Shown: piece after piece, positions 38,782 through 44,754 of the stretch | Position numbering within the stretch: position 1 is the first letter of the stretch | How the letters are laid out: each line of letters starts with the position of its first letter | Assembly: GCF_003012705.1 (NCBI RefSeq) | Contig: NZ_PXYL01000025.1 | Coordinates: 1 to 51,601, forward strand | From: Pseudaminobacter soli (ex Li et al. 2025) | Lineage (GTDB): Bacteria; Pseudomonadota; Alphaproteobacteria; Rhizobiales; Rhizobiaceae | Reading direction: 5' to 3' | DNA length: 51,601 nucleotides | Translations under genes and position numbers: made by a program | Notes under the pieces: generated by a model | The model's database searches: none | Seen by the model: only the letters and a program-made list of their open reading frames with translations | What the model was told of the DNA's origin: nothing

Positions 38782-39564
38782 TCAGCTATTTCCGTTGTTG
38801 TTGCCGTTATTGTTGCCGACGTTGCCGTTGCCGTTGTGGGAACCACCATTGTGGGTGCCATTCCACGAACCGACATTGCCGTTGCCGTTATGCGACCCGC
38901 CGTTGTTCCAGCTGCCGTTGTTAGAGCCGACATTGCCGTTGCCATCGTGTGAGCCGCGGTTCCAGCTGCCGTTCCAAGAGCCGATATTGCCGTTACCGTT
39001 GTGCGAGCCCTTGTTCTTGCTGCCGTTCCAGGAGCCGACATTGCCGTTGCCGTTGTGCGAGCCGTTGTTCCAGCTGCCGTTCGAGCCGCCGACGTTGCCG
39101 TTGCCGTTGTTCGAGCCGTTGTTCCAGCTGCCGTTTGAGCCGCCGACGTTGCCGTTGCCGTTCTTCGAGCCGTTGTTGTAGCTCCCGTTCACGCCGCCAA
39201 CGTTGCCGTTGCCGTTGTTCGAGCCGTTGTTGTAGCTGCCGTTCAAGCCGCCAACGTTGCCGTTGCCGTTGTTCGAGCCGTCGTTGAAACTGCCGTTGTA
39301 GGCGCCGACGTTGCCGGAGCCGTTGTTCGTGCCGGTATTGCCGACGCCATTCATGGCGCCGATGTTGCCGTTACCGCCGTTGAACGCGCCGATGTTGCCG
39401 GAGCCGGTATTGCCGTAGCCCCAATTGGCCCCGCCTTGGGGCCCTCCCACCTTGGCGGCCTCGGCCATTACGCCCGAGACATCGACCGCCGAGGCAGTTC
39501 CCACGGATGCCAGGCAGCCCGCCGCGACGGCCATGCTGACAAAAGATGCTTTCACATAGTTCAT
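38782..39564 (-). CDS. Secreted Gly/Asn-repeat protein with 18-residue units (GN2)
   Basis: The 260-residue protein has a signal peptide cut after about residue 26 (TASA). A short unique segment is followed by 9- to 10-residue GNxGxxNGx units (51-81). Nine near-perfect units GNGNVGxxNGSxNxGSxN cover residues 82-244; one has an extra Gly. A short GN tail ends the chain. Trp or Tyr recurs at the variable positions (GSW, GSY). The regular Asn ladder with Gly turns suggests a beta-solenoid. It has no resemblance to an enzyme. CAGGAG lies 6 bases before the ATG. It is the middle gene of the three. Confidence 0.85.
   Translation of the reverse strand: MNYVKASFVSMAVAAGCLASVGTASAVDVSGVMAEAAKVGGPQGGANWGYGNTGSGNIGAFNGGNGNIGAMNGVGNTGTNNGSGNVGAYNGSFNDGSNNGNGNVGGLNGSYNNGSNNGNGNVGGVNGSYNNGSKNGNGNVGGSNGSWNNGSNNGNGNVGGSNGSWNNGSHNGNGNVGSWNGSKNKGSHNGNGNIGSWNGSWNRGSHDGNGNVGSNNGSWNNGGSHNGNGNVGSWNGTHNGGSHNGNGNVGNNNGNNNGNS
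38833..39321 (-). repeat. 54-bp tandem repeat, nine copies (in GN2)
   Basis: Residues 82-244 are encoded by nine tandem units of 54 bases, one of 57. The unit is the 39-bp unit of the flanking genes extended by 15 bases, so the three tracts are related. Confidence 0.9.
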
Positions 39565-39633
39565 GACACACTCCTGAGGCTGAACGCGGCGGCCGGCCAC
39601 CGCGTCACTGCTTGGAATTTTGGGTGAACGAGT

Positions 39634-39674
39634 TCGGGGCCGCCGTCACGCCGAACCAAAGGCGGCGGCCCCGA
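39634..39674 (-). terminator. Strong hairpin between GN3 and GN2
   Basis: A perfect 12-bp stem (TCGGGGCCGCCG 39634-39645 with CGGCGGCCCCGA 39663-39674) has a 17-base loop. It starts 11 bases after the GN3 stop on the minus strand. Without a T run it could be a partial terminator or an mRNA stabiliser that gives unequal expression of GN3 and GN2. Confidence 0.5.
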
Positions 39675-39685
39675 CCGCAGGCTGA

Positions 39686-40354
39686 CTAGTTGTAGTTGCC
39701 GTTGTCGCTGCCGTTGTACCAGCCGCGGTTCGTGTTGCCGTTGTAGTTGCCGTTCCAGGAACCCCAGTTGCGGTTGCCGTTGTGACGACCGTTGTACCAG
39801 CCCCAGTTGGCATTGCCGTTGGCGTTGCCGTTGCCATCGCCCCAGTTGCCGTTGCCGTTACCGTTGCCGTTATACGATCCGGAATTGCTGTTGCCGTTGC
39901 CGTTACCGTTGCCACTGCCCCAGTTACCGTTGCCGTTGCCGTTACCGTTGTGCGACCCGGAATTGCCGTTACCGTTGCCGGTACCGTTGCCACTGCCGCT
40001 ATTGCCGTTGCCGTTGCCGTTGCCGTTGTGCGACCCGGAGTTACCGTTGCCGTTGCCGACACCGTTGCCGCTACCGCTATTGTGGTTGCCGTTGCCGTTC
40101 CCGTTGTCGGAACCGCTATTGGCGTTGCCGTTGCTATTGCCGTTTCCGTTACCGGTATTGTTGTTTCCGTTGTTGTTGCCGTTGTTGGAACCGGTATTGC
40201 TGTTGCCGTTGTTGTTGCCGTTGTTGCTACCAACGTTGCCGTTGCCATTACCGTTTCCGTTACCGCTACCACCGCCATTACCGCCGCCACCGCCAGCAGC
40301 GGCAAGGGCAGTCATGGCGACAAGCGCAGTCGCTGCGAGTAGGATCTTTCTCAT
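39686..40354 (-). CDS. Secreted Gly/Asn-repeat protein with fourteen 13-residue units (GN3)
   Basis: The 222-residue protein consists of a signal peptide (1-20, ending LAAA), a Gly-rich linker and fourteen uninterrupted 13-residue repeats at residues 37-218. The consensus is GNxNxGxxNGxxN. The constant Gly and Asn positions do not vary across the array, while the x positions change from Asn/Ser in early units to Trp/Tyr in the last six. The protein has almost no charged residues and no cysteine. This looks like a repetitive fold or polymer-forming chain. I know no named family; curli-type repeats differ in length and need Gln. The start follows from the signal peptide. Confidence 0.87.
   Translation of the reverse strand: MRKILLAATALVAMTALAAAGGGGGNGGGSGNGNGNGNGNVGSNNGNNNGNSNTGSNNGNNNGNNNTGNGNGNSNGNANSGSDNGNGNGNHNSGSGNGVGNGNGNSGSHNGNGNGNGNSGSGNGTGNGNGNSGSHNGNGNGNGNWGSGNGNGNGNSNSGSYNGNGNGNGNWGDGNGNANGNANWGWYNGRHNGNRNWGSWNGNYNGNTNRGWYNGSDNGNYN
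39701..40246 (-). repeat. 39-bp tandem repeat, fourteen copies (in GN3)
   Basis: Exactly 546 bases encode fourteen 13-residue units without any indel. Unit sequences have drifted at the variable codons, so the array is not a fresh expansion. Confidence 0.92.
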
Positions 40355-40807
40355 GACGGATTCCCTTCAGTGTCAGTTAATTGAGAGAATTCTTAAAAGA
40401 TAAGTTGCCATACAAAGCTCGGCTTACTGGAGCCTCGTCCGCAATTAGGTCATGGTTGCTTCTAAGCAGATGAATAACAATTCGGGATAAATACATTTAT
40501 TTGTCAGGCTAAGGACGAATTCATGCTTCGTCTCAGTACGGGGCCATTAGGGAAAAACCTGACAGGAGGGGTCCAAGATAATGGAATAGAAGGTTGCGGA
40601 TTGTTCCGCATTCAATTCTGGAACTCCTGAGCTATAATCGGGTTATCAAGAAACCGTCTGGTTTTGAGCTAAAAGTTGTTTGGATCAAGCAGGGGCGGAG
40701 GGTCCTAGGAGCACGAGCGGTCGGCGGGAACCGCGACGCATTCCACGATCGCCCCACGGCATCGGAGCCATCGATATATGGCTCCGCACAGGAAGAGGGT
40801 GCTTGTA
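40355..40807. other. Divergent control region between GN3 and the sensor kinase
   Basis: These 453 bases are more A/T-rich than the surroundings and hold no gene I can support. On the plus strand, GGAAC (40620-40624), 16 bases, then GGTT (40641-40644) is close to the EcfG consensus. An overlapping TATAAT lies at 40633-40638. TGCGGA TTGT TCCGCA forms a small hairpin near 40595-40610. A perfect 8-bp hairpin, GGAGCCAT/ATGGCTCC (40764-40785), sits just before the kinase ribosome-binding site. No obvious promoter for the leftward GN3 gene was found. Confidence 0.5.
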
Positions 40808-42157
40808 ATGTCGGAGACATTCCGCTTTCCCGACCTGCGCGGCATGGATCCTGCACGGAACCTTGGCGGCCGCCAGAAGCTGATCGCCAGCCTGACCTTG
40901 ACCATCGGCTTCACCGTGCTCGTCAGCAAGGTCCTCTGGGTCAGCTTCCTGTCCCCTACCTATCGCCGCTATGGCGAGGAGGATTGGCTGCTGATCTTCG
41001 CCCTGTCCCTGATCGTCATGCTGGTTTTTGCGCTGGTTCGCTCGGCGGGCCGGGTGGCGGCGTCAGAAGCGGAATGGCAGGACGTGCAGCGCGCCCTGCA
41101 GGAAAGCCAGGCGCGGCTTCATGCCGTGGTGCGCAGCCTGCCTGTCGGCGTCGCGGTCGCCGAGGCCTCGAGCCACCGCATCGTGCTCAGCAACGACCAG
41201 TTCCGTCATCTCTGGCGCGTCAGCGACAGCGAGCAGGTAAGCATCGCCACTGGCGCCGACCTCGGTTACCGCCAGGATGGCCGCGCCTACGAAACCAAGG
41301 ACTGGCCGCTGGCCCGCGCGCTCGAAAACGGCGAGGTCACGCTCGACAAGGAAATATGGATCAAGCGCGGCGACGGCACGCGCGGCTGCGTCTCGACCAA
41401 TGCGGCGCCGATCCGCGACGAGAATGGCGAGATCAGCGCGGCAGTCGTCGCGCTCACCGACATCACCGACCGCAAGGCTGCCGAGGCGGAGCGCGACCGG
41501 CTCACTCGCCGGCTGCTGAAGGCGCAGGAGGAAGAGCGCCTGCGCATCGCCCGGGAACTGCACGACGAGCTGGGCCAGGACCTGACCGCGCTGTCTCTGG
41601 GCCTGAAGAGCCTGGAGCCCGTGCTGCAGGATGACGCGAAGTTGACGAAGTTGGCCGAGTTGCGCGCCATCGTCGAGCATATGAGCGTCGAGGTCCACAG
41701 CACGGCCTCTTCGTTGCGACCGACCTCGCTGACGGATCTCGGCCTGCGCCAGGCACTGGACTGCCTTGTCGCCTCCTGGGCCGAGCGACTGGGCATCGCC
41801 GCCGACGCCCATCTCGAAGGGCTCGACGAGCAGCTGAGCGACGAAGGACAGGTGGTCATCTATCGGGTCGTCCAGGAGGCCCTCACAAACATCGCCAAGC
41901 ACTCCGGCGCAAATTCCGTCAGCGTCACCGCGCAGTGGGCCGACGGTATCGTCAGGGTGGCCGTCGAGGATGACGGCCGCGGCTTCGACCCGAGCGACCC
42001 GACCCCAAACGAGGACAAGCACATGAAAAGTCTCGGCCTTTCCGGCATGCGCGAGCGGCTGGCGCTCGTCGGCGGCTATCTCAGCGTCGAGACGGCCCCC
42101 GGACAGGGCACCACTGTCTATGCGGCACTCCCTACATCCCCATCGTTCCAACTTTGA
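40808..42157 (+). CDS. Membrane PAS-domain sensor histidine kinase, NarL/DegS type
   Basis: The 449-residue kinase has two membrane helices (about 25-47 and 59-79). A PAS domain follows (about 85-230), then a HisKA_3 dimerisation domain with phospho-accepting His252 in ARELHDELGQD. The C-terminal HATPase has DDGRGFDP and GLSGMRERLALVGG. Its partner is the LuxR-type regulator that overlaps its stop. The ATG at 40808, with AGAGGG 8 bases upstream, is preferred over the one at 40778, which lies inside a hairpin. Divergence from the GN genes suggests, but does not prove, that it controls them. The signal sensed is unknown. Confidence 0.9.
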   Translation: MSETFRFPDLRGMDPARNLGGRQKLIASLTLTIGFTVLVSKVLWVSFLSPTYRRYGEEDWLLIFALSLIVMLVFALVRSAGRVAASEAEWQDVQRALQESQARLHAVVRSLPVGVAVAEASSHRIVLSNDQFRHLWRVSDSEQVSIATGADLGYRQDGRAYETKDWPLARALENGEVTLDKEIWIKRGDGTRGCVSTNAAPIRDENGEISAAVVALTDITDRKAAEAERDRLTRRLLKAQEEERLRIARELHDELGQDLTALSLGLKSLEPVLQDDAKLTKLAELRAIVEHMSVEVHSTASSLRPTSLTDLGLRQALDCLVASWAERLGIAADAHLEGLDEQLSDEGQVVIYRVVQEALTNIAKHSGANSVSVTAQWADGIVRVAVEDDGRGFDPSDPTPNEDKHMKSLGLSGMRERLALVGGYLSVETAPGQGTTVYAALPTSPSFQL

Positions 42158-42810
42158 GCGAGCAAATGACGCAGTCGCAACAAAAACGTGTCTTCCTGGT
42201 TGACGATCATCCCGTGGTTCTGGCCGGCGTGAAATCGATGGTCGAAGCCCAGCGCGATCTCAAGGTCGTGGGCCTGGCAGGCGAAGCCGAAAGCGCCATG
42301 CGGGGCATCGAAGAAACCGACCCGCATATTGCCGTCGTCGATGTGTCCCTGCCGGGAACCAACGGCGTCATGCTGATCGAACGACTTCGCCAGCGCTTTC
42401 CGGAACTGGCGGCCCTGGCGCTGACGGTCCACGAAGAGTCGGCCTACGTCCATCAGCTGCTGCAGGCCGGGGCGCGTGGCTTCATCCTGAAACGGTCCGC
42501 AGCCGAAGAGCTGATCCACGCCATCCGTTCGGTCCTCGCCGGCGGCATCTATATCGACCCGGTGATGGCGGCCAAGATCCTCAGTACGCCAAAGACCCCG
42601 ATCGCCAGCGCCGAGTCGCTGAGCGATCGCGAGGTCTCCGTCATCAAGCTGGTGGCCAAGGGCTACAGTAACAAGGAGGTCTCGGCGCAGCTGTCGCTCA
42701 GCGTCAAGACGATCGAGACCTACCGGGCGAGAGCGGCCGAAAAGCTCGGCCTGCGCACGCGCGCAGCACTCGTTCGCTATGCGACGCTGGAAGGCTGGAT
42801 GGTGGAGTAG
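42154..42810 (+). CDS. LuxR/NarL family response regulator
   Basis: The 218-residue regulator has an N-terminal receiver with Asp17-Asp18 in the acidic pocket and the phospho-accepting Asp63 (VVDVSLPG). A C-terminal LuxR helix-turn-helix follows (about 150-210, SDREVSVIKLVAKGYSNKEV). A TTG start at 42154 overlaps the kinase TGA as TTGA; an ATG at 42166 in the same frame is the alternative. Overlap with the kinase gene makes them a two-component pair. Confidence 0.92.
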   Translation: MSEQMTQSQQKRVFLVDDHPVVLAGVKSMVEAQRDLKVVGLAGEAESAMRGIEETDPHIAVVDVSLPGTNGVMLIERLRQRFPELAALALTVHEESAYVHQLLQAGARGFILKRSAAEELIHAIRSVLAGGIYIDPVMAAKILSTPKTPIASAESLSDREVSVIKLVAKGYSNKEVSAQLSLSVKTIETYRARAAEKLGLRTRAALVRYATLEGWMVE

Positions 42811-42832
42811 CGGGCGCGATCAGCCTTCGCCT

Positions 42833-43255
42833 TCATTTCGCGGTGGCGGCGCGGCTCGGCTTTTTGGACGCCCGGTCGGATGTTGCGGCGGCGCGTTCCG
42901 CTCTTTTCGCGGCACGCTCGCAGAGCCCCCTGAATTGCTCCACCTCCTCCTCGGTAAGATGCTCGATGCCGATGAAGCGGTTTTGACCCTCGCCGACCCG
43001 GATGAGCTCATCGAGCTTGGCTTGAATGGCGGCACCCTCGCGGTTCTGCGTGTTCTGGATCAGGAAAACCATCAGAAAGGTGACGATGGTGGTGCCGGTG
43101 TTGATGATGAGCTGCCAGGTATCGGAGAAACCGAGAAACGGCCCCGTCGCCGCCCAGATCACGATGATAAGGCAGCAGACGATGAACGTCGTCGGCATGC
43201 CCGCTGCATGCGCGACCTTGTTGGCAATCGAAGAGAAAAGTCTGTCTGATGTCAT
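42833..43255 (-). CDS. Low-affinity iron permease family membrane protein
   Basis: The 140-residue protein has two hydrophobic helices (about 20-42 and 50-74) in the pattern FIVCCLIIVIWAATGPFLGFSDTWQLIINTGTTIV, which is split here by no gap and matches the PF04120 family. The rest is a cytoplasmic helix ending in an Ala/Lys/Arg-rich tail. The family name comes from a yeast transporter; a transport role in bacteria is not shown. The ATG at 43255 is preferred over a TTG at 43264. It lies behind a perfect EcfG promoter, so it is probably a general stress gene. Confidence 0.85.
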   Translation of the reverse strand: MTSDRLFSSIANKVAHAAGMPTTFIVCCLIIVIWAATGPFLGFSDTWQLIINTGTTIVTFLMVFLIQNTQNREGAAIQAKLDELIRVGEGQNRFIGIEHLTEEEVEQFRGLCERAAKRAERAAATSDRASKKPSRAATAK

Positions 43256-43315
43256 TGTCGGCAATTCCCGATGAAGGCGAGGCGCCGGCAGATGGTCGCG
43301 GGCGGCCAGATAAAA

Positions 43316-43340
43316 AACGGAGCGACCAGCTTATTGTTCC
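43316..43340 (-). promoter_or_regulatory. EcfG (general stress sigma factor) promoter
   Basis: On the minus strand, GGAAC (43336-43340) and CGTT (43316-43319) are separated by exactly 16 bases, a perfect match to the alphaproteobacterial EcfG/RpoE2 consensus. Transcription would start about 50 bases before the permease gene at 43255. Confidence 0.75.
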
Positions 43341-43435
43341 TGCAAGGGGAATTGGCAGCAAGAAACGGATTTTCAACCAGAGTGCGGAGTGCGAGGATTC
43401 CGGCAGATACCGATACCAGCATACGAGGTCTGCTC

Positions 43436-44185
43436 ATGAACGTCGAACCGAAACCGATCCCTGCTGGAGAGACAACTAGGTCCGCCGAAGAGCGCATCGC
43501 TGCCCGGGATTGGCCCGCCCTCGCCACCGAGCTGGACGACTATGGCTGCGCCATCATCGATAGCTTGCTGACGCCCGAGGAATGCGCGGAGATCGCCGCG
43601 CTCTATCCGCATGAGGAGCATTTCCGCAGTCACATCCACATGGCGCGGCACGGCTTCGGCAAGGGGGAATACCGCTATTTCAGATATCCGCTGCCCGATC
43701 TGATCGTCGGGCTGAGGACCGCGCTATATCCCCGCCTCGCGCCGATCGCCAATGCCTGGAACGAGCGCATGGGGGTGGACGCTCGCTATCCGCAAAGCCA
43801 TGCCGATTTCCTGAAACTCTGCCACGAAGCCGGCCAGACCCGCCCGACGCCGCTTCTGCTGCAATATGTTCCGGGCGACTTCAATTGCCTGCATCAGGAT
43901 CTCTATGGCGACCTCGCTTTTCCCCTGCAGGTGGCGGTCCTGCTTTCCGAACCGGGCCGCGATTTCACGGGCGGCGAGTTCGTGCTGACCGAACAGCGGC
44001 CACGGATGCAGAGCCGCGCCGAAGTGGTGCCGCTGAGACAGGGCGATGCGGTCGCATTTGCCGTGCACAACCGGCCAGTCAATGGCTCCAGAGGCGTCTA
44101 TCGGGTCAATCTGCGCCACGGCGTCAGCCGCCTGCGCTCGGGCCGGCGGCATACACTCGGCATCATCTTCCATGACGCCAAATAG
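43436..44185 (+). CDS. 2-oxoglutarate/Fe(II)-dependent oxygenase (COG3826-like)
   Basis: The 249-residue protein has the HxD metal motif (His153, Asp155 in CLHQDLYGD) and a distal His228, followed by Arg residues that could bind 2-oxoglutarate. The jelly-roll pattern AFPLQVAVLLS and DFTGGEFVLTEQRPR is that of the COG3826 group. The ATG at 43436 has GAGG 7 bases upstream; a longer frame to 43271 has no support. Its stop lies 7 bases before the Ogt-type methyltransferase, which suggests a role in alkylation damage repair. The true substrate is unknown. Confidence 0.87.
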   Translation: MNVEPKPIPAGETTRSAEERIAARDWPALATELDDYGCAIIDSLLTPEECAEIAALYPHEEHFRSHIHMARHGFGKGEYRYFRYPLPDLIVGLRTALYPRLAPIANAWNERMGVDARYPQSHADFLKLCHEAGQTRPTPLLLQYVPGDFNCLHQDLYGDLAFPLQVAVLLSEPGRDFTGGEFVLTEQRPRMQSRAEVVPLRQGDAVAFAVHNRPVNGSRGVYRVNLRHGVSRLRSGRRHTLGIIFHDAK

Positions 44186-44192
44186 GATACGC

Positions 44193-44735
44193 ATGACGGC
44201 CGGAACCCAATCACCACTCGCGCTGGTTCTCGAGACGCTGGACACGCCGCTGGGCGGCTTCACGGTTGTGACGGACCGGCAAGGCTGGTTGCGTGCCGCC
44301 GAGTTCGCCGATCGCCGGCACCGTCTCGACCGGTCGCTCGGCCTGCGCTTTGCCCGCGAGGGCTTCGAGCTCAAGGAAGGCACAACGCCAGCGAATATCA
44401 GTTCCGCACTCCGGAACTATTTCGACGGCGATGCCGGCGCTATTGATCGCATTCCCGTAGTCCTCGACGGCACGGATTTTCAGAACAAAGTCTGGAATGC
44501 GTTGCGGTTGGTCGAAGCGGGCAGACCGATCTCCTATTCGACGCTTGCCGCCCGCATCGGCAAGCCCGAAGCGGTGCGGGCGGTGGGTGCCGCCAATGGC
44601 GCCAACCCGTTTTCCGTCGTCATTCCCTGCCACCGGCTGGTGGGTGCCAATGGCGCATTGACCGGCTACGGCGGCGGCATCGAGCGTAAGCGCTGGCTGA
44701 TCGATCACGAGGCATCGAGCCCACGCTTGCGCTGA
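44193..44735 (+). CDS. ogt: Methylated-DNA-protein cysteine S-methyltransferase
   Basis: This suicide repair protein moves the alkyl group from O6-alkylguanine to its own cysteine. The 180-residue product has the active-site motif IPCHRLVG with Cys146, the Asn hinge (NGANPF) and a preceding helix-turn-helix (SYSTLAARIGKPEAVRAVG). The start at 44193 has AGGA overlapping the oxygenase stop; an upstream ATG at 44172 is possible. It forms an operon with the oxygenase. No Ada-type regulatory domain is present. Confidence 0.93.
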   Translation: MTAGTQSPLALVLETLDTPLGGFTVVTDRQGWLRAAEFADRRHRLDRSLGLRFAREGFELKEGTTPANISSALRNYFDGDAGAIDRIPVVLDGTDFQNKVWNALRLVEAGRPISYSTLAARIGKPEAVRAVGAANGANPFSVVIPCHRLVGANGALTGYGGGIERKRWLIDHEASSPRLR

Positions 44736-44754
44736 CCAGTCAGCCATCGCCCGT

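Noticed and set aside
38355-40246. Regular direct repeats as a possible CRISPR array
   Set aside because: The repeats are contiguous, in frame and coding, with no unique spacers between them and no cas genes nearby.
39646-40305. Second minus-strand frame with Ala/Thr repeats across GN3
   Set aside because: It is a shifted reading of the same tandem repeat and lacks a signal peptide and ribosome-binding site.
38350-40403. Plus-strand frames giving LPLPLPFPL-like hydrophobic repeats
   Set aside because: They are the other strand of the Gly/Asn repeats. The minus-strand frames have signal peptides and ribosome-binding sites; these do not.
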